DNA of 42,917 nucleotides from Heterobasidion occidentale (Eukaryota > Basidiomycota > Agaricomycetes > Russulales > Bondarzewiaceae): NCBI GenBank assembly GCA_039111635.1, contig JBCAQO010000063.1, forward strand, positions 1 to 42,917, read 5' to 3'. The position numbers and the translations under genes are program-made. Positions 31,555 to 42,433 of the stretch are shown here, one piece after another; the first letter of the stretch is position 1; each line of letters begins with the position of its first letter. A model generated the notes under the pieces. The model was not told the origin of the DNA and did not search any database. It was given only the letters and a program-made list of their open reading frames with translations.

Positions 31555-31613
31555 ACGCGTCAACAGGGCACAACAACGCGTGGCTCGATTTTGTTTAATT
31601 TGCAAACACGCGT
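31555..31613 (+). promoter_or_regulatory. Three MluI cell-cycle boxes (ACGCGT) upstream of RNR2
   Basis: ACGCGT is present at 31555-31560, 31576-31581 and 31608-31613, that is 118-176 bp before the RNR2 ATG. ACGCGT is the binding site of MBF-type factors that drive G1/S transcription of DNA-synthesis genes, including ribonucleotide reductase, in yeasts. Three copies in 59 bp support cell-cycle control here. Confidence 0.75.
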
Positions 31614-31730
31614 AAAGGCTTCAACATCCTTTAAAAGGCGCCTAGCCCAACCTTCTCTCTTGTTTTTCCACTATCGCTCGTCCTCCATCTTCATCAACTC
31701 TCCCTTACTTCATCGGCATCGTCTATCTCG

Positions 31731-33244
31731 ATGGCTTCTCTCATTCGTCCCACAACCCCTACCTGCATCCCCTCTCCTCAGCCTTCTCCTAGTAAGAAGG
31801 TGTGTTAACAACTGTTCAGTGGCTGTTCAATTTCGCTAACCTTACTGCTAGGCGGCTGCTGCCCTGCAAGCATTCTCTCTGGAGTCACCAGTCAAGTCTT
31901 CGTTCGCACAGAAGCCCGTTCTTGATGATGCCCGTCGGTCACACTCGCCGGATTCCGTTGAAGATTCGGCCGAGACAGAGGACGTTGAGGAGTTCCGAAA
32001 GCGGTTTATTGGTGAGGTGGACCTTCCAGAAAGTGAGTTCTAAATCTTGCTGCTATACACTCTAGTTTAATGTTCAACATCGGAACTAGACATGGAGCCC
32101 CTTCTCATCGAATCGAAACGTCGTTTCGTCCTTTTCCCCATTCAGTATCATGAGGTCAGTGCACTATGTATTTTACGGTTGAAGCCGACTGAGCCTTGAC
32201 GGGTTTGACGCGTCTCAGATCTGGCAAATGTACAAGAAAGCTGAAGCATCTTTCTGGACTGCCGAGGAGATGGATCTGTCAAAGGATCTCCACGACTGGA
32301 ATAACCGCCTCAACGACAATGAGCGTCACTTCGTCTCGCATGTCCTCGCGTTCTTTGCCGCCTCCGATGGCATCGTCAACGAGAACCTTGTTGAGCGCTT
32401 CTCGAACGAGGTTCAGGCGGCCGAGGCGCGTTGCTTCTACGGGTTCCAAATTATGATGGAAAATATCCACAGCGAGACCTACTCTCTTCTTATCGATACT
32501 TACATCAAGGACCCTAAGCAACGCGAGTACCTTTTTGATGCTGTTGAGACCATTCCCTGTGTCAAGAGGAAGGCGGACTGGGCACTGCGCTGGATCTCCG
32601 ACCGTCGCTCTACATTTGCTGAGCGATTAGTCGCCTTCGCTGCTGTGGAGGGCATTTTCTTCTCCGGTTCTTTCGCCTCAATTTTCTGGTTGAAGAAGCG
32701 TGGCCTCATGCCTGGCCTCACCTTCTCCAATGAACTCATCAGTCGTGACGAGGGAATGCATACCGACTTCGCATGCTTGTTGTTCAGCCATCTCAAGAGG
32801 CGTCCGCATCCTGACACTGTCCTCCACATTGTCGCCGAGGCCGTTGTTATCGAGCAGGAGTTTTTGACAGGTGAGCACATGTTGATCACTGCTGTGGCAT
32901 TTGATGCTAATTCATTGTTGTAGATGCCCTTCCTGTGGGGCTAATTGGCATGAACGCTAAGCTCATGTGCCAGTACATCGAGTTTGTTGCAGACCGTCTG
33001 CTCATTGCGCTCGGTGGCGAAAAGCACTACAACGCGACAAACCCCTTCGACTTTATGGACATGATCTCTTTGCAGGGGAAGACCAACTTCTTTGAGAAGC
33101 GGGTATCGGATTACTCAAAAGCCGGCGTCACGGCGACCTCTACCTCTGCGCCCTCAAACGACAAGTCTTTGTGAGTAGTTCTTAATAGCCTAGTCGTGCG
33201 ATGCGCTAACACGTCTTTTTAGCACCGTGGATGAGGATTTCTAA
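31731..33244 (+). CDS. RNR2: Ribonucleoside-diphosphate reductase small subunit (R2)
   Basis: Six exons, 31731-31799, 31852-32032, 32090-32154, 32219-32870, 32924-33170 and 33223-33244, give 1236 nt, 411 residues, all phases consistent. R2 houses the di-iron/tyrosyl-radical cofactor that lets the R1-R2 complex reduce ribonucleoside diphosphates to deoxyribonucleotides. Ligands visible: D155 (ASDG), E186 and H189 (MENIH), E249 (AVEGIFFS), E283 and H286 (SRDEGMH). The radical tyrosine is Y193, with spacing identical to other R2 proteins. The C-terminus FTVDEDF, built across the last intron, is the R1-binding tail. The N-terminal 80 residues are Ser/Pro-rich, as in other fungi. The start has a pyrimidine-rich leader and fits the usual N-terminus. 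The gene is intact, unlike the three other RNR2-derived loci in the window, and carries three ACGCGT boxes upstream. Confidence 0.97.
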
Positions 33245-33689
33245 TGCCGATATTGTTCACTGCATCCGACTGTCACATTTGATTCGCTATCTCTGCTCCT
33301 ATGTCTGCGTAGCACAACATCTTGCCATTGTTCTTCTAGATCTGTTACTTAGCTATGATATGTACACTACCTCACTATTGGCATCGGAGTGCGCCATTAT
33401 GTATTTTGCATCACTTTTACAATTTAGAATCAAACATTCTGTCCTGTGGAAAAATAGAGGTGATCAAGGAAGACACCCATGCCAAGTACCTGACAATAGC
33501 AGAGACTCCGCTGTTTCAGTACGAAAATTGCGGATATATCAAGGTCAGTTTGAGAGGCCGGATCAGAGTTCAGACGTTGTAAGGTGAGAAAGTCTATCGA
33601 AAGGTCAAATCGTGACTTTAGACAGGACCTATGTCCTGTACCTGTTCCGTCCAACTAGCGCAAACTGACCTTTGCATTTCACCCCATCT
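33245..33689. other. Gap between RNR2 and IMP2
   Basis: RNR2 3' flank and IMP2 5' flank. The open frames here (33231-33587 plus, 33430-33654 minus) show no domain or splice context. Confidence 0.4.
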
Positions 33690-34565
33690 ATGCGTTTATT
33701 TCGAATATGTTTCCAAAGGGTGCGGCAATTGTGGAGTAATCATTCAACAAGCAATCCCGCCCTGAAATGGTCACAAACCATTCTCTTTTGGCTTCCGACT
33801 GGCATCGTCTTCACAAAATATGGATACACCGTGAAGCTTGTCACAGGTCGCAGCATGCAGGTTCGTCAATGACAATTCGCTGGAAAATGTCCTTAGTCCA
33901 TTTACTCACCGCCGTTGTCAGGCAGCCTACGCTTAATCCAGATGAATCGCAGTGGAGAGATCTGGTTATATTTGACCGACTGTCGGTTGGCACTTTACAC
34001 CGCTATGAACGAGAGGATGTTGTGGCTCTTAGGTACGTGTATCAACCTAACAGTCCACCCGATTTATCCCCGCCTGCTCCTATTAGATCACCTCATGCGC
34101 TTGGACAGTTGCTAGTGAAAAGAATCATTGCGCTACCAGGTGACATCGTTAGTGATTACTGCCGCTTGAAATACTGCATTCAGTCGCTAAGTCATATTGC
34201 TCAGGTGAAGACTCTCCCTCCATACCCCGATAAAGAGGTCGTGATTCCTCCGGGTCATGTCTGGGTAGAAGGTGATGAATCATTTCATACAGAAGACAGC
34301 AATCATTTTGGACCTGTAATATCATCTATCGCATTCTTTCGAGCAACTCATTGATTGCATCTGGTATTACTAGGTCCCATTGGCTTTGATTGACTCCAAG
34401 TTAGCGTTTATTATTTGGCCATGGGATCGTCGTGGTCCCCTTCGTCGACCATTAGGCATAGTCAATAAAAAAACTCAAGGACCTGCTTGGCGAGTTGAAC
34501 AGGCAGAACTAGAGCGAGAACGTCGAAGGCGCGCGAGGGTGATAGTGAGGCGGGATGGATGCTGA
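33690..34565 (+). CDS. IMP2: Mitochondrial inner membrane protease subunit 2
   Basis: Five exons, 33690-33860, 33926-34032, 34087-34147, 34205-34315 and 34374-34565, give 642 nt, 213 residues. IMP2 is a signal-peptidase-I-type Ser/Lys protease that removes sorting signals from proteins on the outer face of the mitochondrial inner membrane, as part of the IMP complex. Visible features are a membrane-anchor helix (TILFWLPTGIVFTKY), the catalytic serine S55 in GRSMQPTLNP (formed across the first intron), the catalytic lysine K104 in KRIIALPGD, and the C-terminal boxes GHVWVEGDE and DSNHFGPV. An Arg-rich tail extends beyond the usual end. The ATG at 33690 starts just before the anchor; an upstream open stretch has no ATG. 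The length is close to the family norm. Confidence 0.93.
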
Positions 34566-34681
34566 ATATCATGCGTCATATTTTGATAAAGCTACCATAG
34601 ATTCGGCGACTGAAATGGATACATTATTACTACGCTGCATGAACCCACGAGCAATGTAGCATTCATGAGTGCATACGTCTA

Positions 34682-36972
34682 TGCAGGCTGTTGGGGATTA
34701 TTCTTCGGTTTCTCGTCCTTGTGTACGTTGTGCTTCGGCTTGATACCCATAATCTCATCTGCCTCTGGAGAGCCTGCACTGGGTAAATATTTGCGAAGGG
34801 ATACTGCGACCGGCGAGACATTCTCGCGGTGAGCAATGGCGAAGATGACGTCCATATCTGCACGATCTCATTAGCGAGGGAGGAACGAATTAAGGGATTC
34901 ATCCACCTTCAAGTGACCGGCCAGCTGTTTCCGGAAAGAAGAAATATATAACTGGGATGATGAACGCGTTCAATGACGCAAAAACTAGGAAGCGGGATGG
35001 CCTATCAACATAAAGGTTTTCTGTAGATCTGGGTGGTACTGACCGATGTATGTCCCCCAGTTTATGTTTTGGAAGGAGGGACCAGTCACCATCACTACCA
35101 TGAAATTGAAGATCCAGTTCGAGGCAGTAGAAAGTGCATTTGCAGGTGCCCGAATTCGGATTCCCACTATCTCAGCGGGCTATGAGAAAAAGATGAAATA
35201 AAACACAAGTTTAACCCAGAGAATCAAGTGAAACCTCACATAAAGCCAGGTCATCCCAGCCAGCCGATGGCGAAAAATGTGTTGAAAACGAAAAGTAGCA
35301 CCGTAGAAATGATCCGCGAAGCAGAATTGTCAATGCTTCCCAAGATAGCCAAGAGGACCATGGTGGTGCATTGACCGAACGCCGTCGACAGCATGAGCTT
35401 TCGCCTACCAACTCGTTCAATCAATCCGATGGCGATGAGACTGGCAAAGAAATATTCTGTTCCATTGCAGGCTGCAATGATGCGCGATTTGACGTCGTCG
35501 AGACCCAGGCGCTCAAACAACAATGTCTAGAGGCAACGAACAATCAATAGGTATTCCTCCTGAGGACAGACACAGGTAGATGCTAACAGCGTAATATGTG
35601 ATCAAATTGATGCCAGTGATTTGCTGGAAGCATTGAACAATAACGCCCAGAGAAGCACGTCGAAAATTCTGGCTGAGACCACCCGTGAAAAGTTCACTAA
35701 GATTAGCCTCACCGCCGACATCTGATTGTCCTTCTATCAGGAGTGCATCACGGATGCCGTGGTATAGCTGTTGTACTTCGTGGTTGGTGAAGGGTTTATT
35801 GTCCAAGGCAGCGATAACAGCAATGGCTTCCGCATCGCGCCCATGCTTGACAAGCCAGCGTGGAGATTCTGGCAGCTTGATGACGATGTAAGTCCGGGCA
35901 GTACTATACGAGATGGTGATACTCACAAACATAATTCCTGCAATCATGATGAGAGCGAAGACGATTTGTAGGGCGATCGGCACCCTCCACTGTGCAGAAG
36001 AGCCATTCACCCAAAAACTACCGCCATCTGTAAGTCATTGTATGACAAACTTCACGGAAAGGACGAGGTACGCACAGACCAAAATCTATCCACTATAGGA
36101 GAAAGCTTTAATCAGACGGTGATTGGCGAGGTTGACTACTACTTACATATCTATCAATTGGTAGCGCTCGATCAATAGTGGAGGTACACTGAGAAGATGG
36201 GGAACGCACGAAAGCATGATACCAAAAGTGATCAGACTCCCTTCAATCATGATGAAACTTCCACGTTTCACTGCAGACGAACACTCTGCATGATAGGCAG
36301 GCACGGTCGACGTCTACCAGGGTGGTTATCATGAAAACGGTCCGGCAGAATTCATACAGTTGAGGACATACATTGAGACCGTTGCCAAGGCCGGTGACAA
36401 TCCGGGCAACGACCATCTGAGCATAGCTGAAAGATGTTGCTTGCAAGATAGCGCCAATAATCATGATGATGCCGCCGAGGACGATTGTCTTCCGTCTACC
36501 CAGACGGTCACCGACCCATAGATTTGATAGGGCTCCGAACAAGCATCCGATTTCCTTTTGAACGCGGTTTGATAATGACGGTGTAGGAAGAATCACTCGT
36601 CACATACATAGATCGCTACAACAAAACTTTGAAGGGTAGCATGATTTGAATGCCCTCCAGAAGCAACAGTCTGAGGGAACACTTTCTCCCACTGGGATGC
36701 CGTCAGTAGCGCAGACATCACGCCCTGGTCGTAACTAGTGCATTGCGTGAGCAGCCTTCGAAGACCAGGCCGAAGTTCTGCTAAATCACATACCCAAATA
36801 AAGTGAAGCCTGTGCCGGCAACAAATGCAAGAGCAGCGGTCAATTTGCGGCCACGGAGGAGTGGTGCATGAGAGGCCACCTCTTGATCAAAGTCTGAAGG
36901 CGTTGTGACACGTCCATCCTCGTATTTGCGACCCGCATGGTCGGTATCAGGATTTTTGGTTTCAGAAGACAT
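34682..36972 (-). pseudogene. MFS sugar porter, frame interrupted
   Basis: A sugar-porter (hexose-transporter-like) member of the major facilitator superfamily. From MSSETK (36972): FTLFGYDQGVMSALLT, GCLFGALSNLWVGDRLGRR, VPAYHAECS with KRG, VPIALQIVF, LPESPRWLVKHGR (about 35880), QQITGINLITYYA, ERVGRRKLM, IRAPANALSTASNW and the C-terminal PETAGRSLEDMDVIFA. Exons 36972-36794, 36734-36608, 36554-36372 and 36313 on, and all later ones, join in phase except at two places. Near 35251-35258 the conserved GWLGMTWLY is one base short (CTGGGATGACC). At about 36090-36210 the segment before WIDFGLY cannot be joined with canonical sites; the following intron would need a GC donor (GCGTAC). Everything else is well preserved, so this is either a very recent pseudogene or an intact gene with assembly indels. 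The substrate is not predictable. Confidence 0.75.
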
Positions 36973-38061
36973 CGCGATGGAAGTGTGTTTACAGTGAATT
37001 CTTGATGTTCGAAGTCGAGTGGTCACTGCGTCGAAAAAGGATGCCGCAAAGGAGAGCATATCTGATGCTCTGCATCTTATAACCGCTGGACTTGCGGGAT
37101 ACCGGAACGATGGGGCTAGCGCTTGACTTTCCGACAGTACCAAGGAGATACCGATGTGGGAAGTGGAGTACCGACACCCTTCTGGGGTGGCGGCGGTAAC
37201 GTTATACTGCCCCACACGACCCCACATGCCACCCCCGTTTTAGACCAGCCGATTGACGGCGTGGACGAATGCGCTGTCCCTGAAGGCCACTCTCACCTTG
37301 CTAGCTTCTACGACCGCTCTATATCAACGTTGTTCGACACATGACCTAGTGACATCTCTTCCTCCGGTGTCAGGAGATGGTAAATCGCAAAACCTCGAAC
37401 GGTTCAAAGTCTGCCCGACCTGCAACAGATCATTGAGATACATCAAGGGCGATGCGAGGGCGAGTGCTCCACAAAAGGATCAAAAATTAACCAGACAAAG
37501 TGGTACTAGCAGGCGCGACGCAGTTGCAGATAGCATTAACTGCCATTCAGTGCCGAGATTGTATCATTGACAGAGTGCTGACCACAAGCTTTAGCCTTCA
37601 TTTCAATGTCGCCAACAGAGTAATTCGGTGAGCAATCAATGCTCAATGTGCGAAAGCGGGCGGATACACGCCTAGTACCGTAGTAGACTCGTAGTAGCAG
37701 AAGGGTGGAAATCGGAGCTCGAAAGCTCTCGGAAGAGTCGTTTGATCAGCTTTTAGATCGCCTGCACGCCTCTGCAGGCCTACTGTAACGCCTATTCGCA
37801 ACCCCGGGGGTTTACTACTGGTTTCTATACTCCAGTCCGATATCGCAAAATTTCCCAGACTCACAACGATATACACAGAGAACCTCACGATTCAGTAACG
37901 AATACAATAAGTCGCAGAAAATATAAACGATAACGCAGGAAATATGTCAATCACAACCAGGTGGTGAAGGCCTATCGAAACGTTCGCAGCTGACGCAGAC
38001 AAAAAGTGGCAACGAGACGGTGGAGATAGCAAGGGAACCTCGAACAAAACAGACCAAACTC
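36973..38061. other. Intergenic region between transporter and channel genes
   Basis: The first part is the 5' flank of the MFS gene. I see no gene in 37250-38061. The short frames (37253-37570 plus, 37643-37888 minus) have no domain. A C-rich tract (CCCCACACGACCCC) lies near 37210. Confidence 0.4.
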
Positions 38062-40209
38062 TTACACTGCATAACCGCCTCCCTCTCCATGCCCACCAGG
38101 CTGGTTACCATACCTCCCATTCTCTGGGGTAGGAACGCGATGACCGTAAGGGTTCTGCTGGGCATACAAATTCGACGAGATTGTCCGAGGAGGACCGCCA
38201 GATGTTGGACTAGGATAATCTTGTGAGGCATCATCGTAAGCCAGCCCTGTAGAATCCGCTGGGTGCTGCGAGTATGGGTAAGGCTGCTGCTGCGCGCTGT
38301 AATGATCTCCTGTGTGATGGTCTCCTGCATTGCCAGAATACACGTCGTACGGATCGTGCACTAGGCCTGCGCTATGTGGATTCTCAAGCACCGAGTCGTG
38401 CTGATATGCATACGGTGCGGCGGTTACTGCAAGATGCGCCTGACTACCGTATTCATCTTCATATAGCGAGTCCTCGTGGACGTTAGGAGCAGACGCGTTG
38501 TAATATGCGTAAGCGTTGGGATCTTGACTGTTGGAGTATGGCTGATTATAGGCAGGCATGGGAGGATAGTCGATGGCACCCTTATAGTCGGAGGCGTAGA
38601 ATTGATCGTCCCCGTCGCGTTAGTATAGACGCTAGGAGGCGGCCCACGTGTGCGGATGGAAGAACGGTCATCCACATCGTCATCGAGGGAAATGTTTGGG
38701 AGTGTCGGTTGGGGAAGTGGCTTATGGACTAGTTCACCCTTCTTGTTCTTCAAATGAGAGTAGTCTCCCGCAGCCTCTTTCCTAGCAAGGGCTGCAGCTT
38801 TCGCCAGGCGTTGCTTGTTACGGCGCTTGATGATCTCGCGATACGCTGGTGTCAAGATGGTCAGACATACATTACCGTACGAACGTTGAATGTATTTACC
38901 TTATCAACCTTATGACAGACATACTCCTAAATATCACAGACCACATTGTGTGTCAGCGGATGTGCGTGACAGAAAATGGAATAGGATACCTTCAAGTTCC
39001 CCTGTATGTAGCAAAGAAGGGGGATATAGCAGATGCCTGCGATGATGAGAAGTAACAAGGAGCCGGCAAATACAAGGGTGGTGAACAGGGTGGAAATGGT
39101 AAGGGCAGTCGTGATCAAGGTGTTTCCTGCAAAATACTTTCCGACGTCGTACCAGCACCGTCATCTCTCTTGGCAAGGTAAATGGCATAGAGAGTGAGAG
39201 CGTTGATAGCTTGACGGGGACCATCGGCGAGGAGCAATCTCTTCCAACCTGTACCCCAAAGTATATAAGCAATGATGGCGCGAAGGTGAGACGAAAGACT
39301 TACTTTTGAAAGTAAAGAAGACAAAGAAGGCAAAGTCATCCTTCTTCTTGGTAGACTGGGAGATGTGATCGAAGAAACAAAAGTGATCATATGACCCTAC
39401 AGACAATTTAAATTGCCTGGAAACTACCACGAAAAGAGGAACGTACTGAGCGAATAATAATGATTGGCCATGACATTGGTGAACGCATATGATATGTCAC
39501 GACTAGCGATGATTTTCTTTGCCTTACGAGCCTCATATGCAAGCTGGGAAAGGGAGCACGCATGACGCACGATTCGAGACAGGATGGATTGAATACAACG
39601 TACCAAGAGGAAAGAAAAGATGATGCAACCAACAAATAACCACTTGCCGACGTTGAATGGGATAAAAACGCATCCGTTGTCTTCCGTGGCGGGCAGTTGT
39701 TAAAAATTTGGTTGGACCATGACGAGGTTGTCAACATGGTGATGGCAGTGAAGATATCGGAGACATAGACGAGGAATGATTTGAGAACGATGATGTAGAG
39801 CCAGAGGTATCTGCAATGGCGTCAGATAGATCCTAGCAGGGAATGTTGTGATTTATGAAGGCGAAAGAAATGTATTTCCAGAGCTGGAGAAAATCATGAT
39901 AGCTATATCCATGACTTTGACGGCAAGGCCGATCAAAGACCGCCGGTAATAGACAATTGGCTGTAAACAATCCGTGGCAACGGTCACGAATGTATCCCAA
40001 AGTCGAGACGTGGAACAAGATTAGGTGTCAGAAGGAGATTGAACACATACTTCATGCGCATCCCAAATCCATTGTCAGTGAACTCGCGGGTATCGACGAA
40101 GTCGAACTTTGACCATGTCAACCGGCCATCACAACACACAGCAGTGGTGAACAAGACGCACTTTATGATCCTGGACGATCTCTCGTTTCCATGCGGGGCC
40201 TCCACACAT
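38062..40209 (-). CDS. KCH-family fungal potassium channel (Kch1/Prm6-like)
   Basis: Reading from ATG 40209: MCGGPAWKREIVQDHK (exon 40209-40162), FDFVDTREFTDNGFGMRMKY (40106-40047), LWLYIIVLKSFLVYVSDIF and WSNQIFNNC (from 39810), FIPFNVGKWLFVGCIIFSFL, AYEARKAKKIIASRDISYAF (39543-39447), YDHFCFFDHI and KKKDDFAFFVFFTFK (39396-39304), WKRLLLADGPRQAINALTLY (39248 on), TALTISTLFTTLVFAGSLLL, EYVCHKVDK (38926-38900), EIIKRRNKQRLAKAAALA and a Tyr/Gln-rich cytoplasmic tail ending at 38062. This is the KCH family, low-affinity plasma-membrane potassium influx channels (in yeast linked to the pheromone response), with several membrane spans. One-base deletions seem to break the frame near 39690, 39153, 38842 and 38617, without other damage. 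A 20-nt exon (39960-39941, PIVYYR) may lie between the second exon and 39810. Confidence 0.8.
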
Positions 40210-40592
40210 CTTTCTTCAGCAAGATGGGTCGACTATACGAATTGTTGTGCACCAAAAGAGCGGGATATGTCGTCTGTAGACGGTGTAGCGATTCCAGCGA
40301 CTTGGCCTGCCAGTCGCATAGGAAATGGGAGCAGAGAGCGACGGTGGGCTAGAGAGAGTCGATAGTCAACGGAAGGGGGAGAACGAGAGGGAGAGGGAGA
40401 GGGGGAAATGGTCTCTGCCTCTTTTGCTGCAGGCCGACGTTGGAGACAGTATCGAGGAGAAAAGGAACGTTGAGAATCTGAGATGCGAACAACTACACTT
40501 TATTGTTGCTTGGTTCACTTCCTTTTTCGGACTCTGGATATTCACGAAGCCAACCACCACTATCCTCAAGTTATTATATCGAACCTACAACA

Positions 40593-42433
40593 ATGACGAC
40601 CGTACAGAAGATCAAGGTGAATTTTCGCTCCGAGAAATCTGACCGACAAGGAGTCTGATCGTTTGTTCATCGTCAGGAAGTCGAAGATGAGATGGTAGAC
40701 TCTCTACTCGCCTTTTGTCTTTGTGCTCATGCTCATCTTCATCGTCTAGGCCAAAAGTATGTTCTCGTCTCACATTGTGCATCGTGGCGTCTATCAACAT
40801 CCGGTATAGCCCAGAAAAACAAGGCTACGAGTTACCATCTAGGCCAACTCAAAGCCAAGCTTGCGAAACTTCGTCGGGAACTTATTACACCACAAGGAGG
40901 TGTGTGGTGGAGGAGGGCGTCGGATTTGATGTCGCAAGAACCGGAATAGCATCAGTGGGATTTGTGGGATTCCCATCTGTAGGAAAAGTAAGAATCTCAG
41001 ACCCCTCTTCAATATGCGCCCATTTGACCGCGCGCTAGTCAACCTTGATGTCAAAGCTCACTGGTACCCACTCGGATGTGTCGGCAATAGACTTCACAAC
41101 CCTTACGACCGTACCTGGGACGGTCAAAGTGCATGGTGCACCCATACAAATCCTTGATCTTCGCAAGTCCATTCCAAGTTACTACGCCGTCTGTCAATAC
41201 TGTACTGACGTGCGCATCACAGCTGGTATCATCGAGGGTGCGAATGATGGTCGAGGGAGAGGTCGACAAGGTATATCTATCCTGCTCATCTTTTTTTCGA
41301 TGATAAATTTAATCTATTTCATAGTCATTGCTGGTATGGACGTTTCAGAATGGCCGTCTGTGTTGGAGCGACTCACATTTACTTTCCTCTAGTTGCCCGC
41401 ACATGCAATCTCATTTTCATCGTCCTGGACGTTCTCAAACCATTGGGAGATAAGAAAATCATAGAAGGTGAACTTGAAGGGTTTGGGATCCGTCTCAACA
41501 AAAAACCTCCAGCTATTCTCGTCCGACGAAAGGAAAAAGGAGGCATCGCCATCACGAACACTGTCCCATTGACGAGTATCGACCATGATGAGATCAAGGC
41601 CATACTCAGCGAATACAAAATCAATAATGCAGACATCGCCATCCGACAGCCGAACGCGACCGCGGACGACCTAGTAGACGTAATCGAGGGTAACAGGTAA
41701 GACCGATTCCACTGCAGTGGACGTGGATTAATACAGGAACGTCAGAGTCTATATTCCAGCCCTCTATGTGAGTGTGTTTCTACGTGTGTAACGCCTCTTC
41801 ACTGATGCACTTGTCTTAGGTTCTGAACAAGGTTTGGCCGATTCTCAATTGAAGTTTTCTGCGATTTACTTCATACTGCACAGATCGACGCTATCTCAAT
41901 AGAAGAACTCGACCTCCTCTACAAAATTCCGAACAGTGTCCCGATATCGTCTTCTGAGTGGCTGAACGTCGACGAGCTCATTGAAAGAATGTGGGAAGCC
42001 CTCGATCTCGTGCGCGTCTACACTAAGCCTCGAGGTCTGGCTCCGGACTACAACACACCAGTGGTCCTGAGAAAAGGTAAAAGCTCGGTGGAGGACTTCT
42101 GCAGTTCCATCCACAAGGAAATCGCAAAGCAAATGAAATAGTGAGTCGTATCCCGATCGCAATGATCTGGGCATGACGACGCTGAATTTCCATAGTGCTA
42201 TTGTCTGGTCCAGCGCAAAGCATTCAAGAGGACAAAAAGTTGGCTTGGACCACATACTAGAAGACGAGGACGGTAGGCGAACATGCTTACTTGCACCTTG
42301 TGACAATCTCACACACCCGACAGTCGTCCATATAGCCAAAAATAACTTTGCGGCAGCCTGTATGTCTCTTGTTATTATGTTGCTGCATGATTCGAAACAA
42401 ACTTTCCATTTCCATGTGGCGGCTTTCAAGTAG
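40593..42433 (+). CDS. RBG1: Developmentally regulated GTP-binding protein 1 (DRG1/Rbg1)
   Basis: A translation-associated Obg/DRG-family GTPase that in other eukaryotes acts on stalled ribosomes with a DFRP/Tma46 partner. Exons: 40593-40616, 40677-40694, 40750-40756 (7 nt), 40810-40987, 41039-41162, 41223-41270, 41325-41333 (9 nt), 41393-41696, 41746-41767, 41820-41831, 41884-42140, 42196-42272 and 42324-42433. Motifs: [17 protein letters not shown]1 GFPSVGKS, G3 DLPGIIEG, G4 NKID, the [14 protein letters not shown] segment, and a C-terminal TGS domain with [12 protein letters not shown]. The intron at 41163-41222 is GC-AG (C|GCAAGT) and 60 nt, so the unspliced frame stays open. The GTG-rich run at 40898-40912 is one base short. 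At the C-terminus GCC-AAAAA-TAAC is one A short of a stop, so the frame runs 30 codons too far. With both corrected, the length is 367 residues, the family norm. Confidence 0.93.

Noticed and set aside
37360..37440. Possible tRNA (GGTTCAAAGTC-like sequence)
   Set aside because: No matching A box, and no cloverleaf could be drawn.
39128..39153. 26-bp intron in the KCH gene (GTACGACGTC...TTTGCAG)
   Set aside because: Splicing it would keep the frame, but it would remove the conserved WYDVGKYFAGN segment. A one-base deletion explains the data better.
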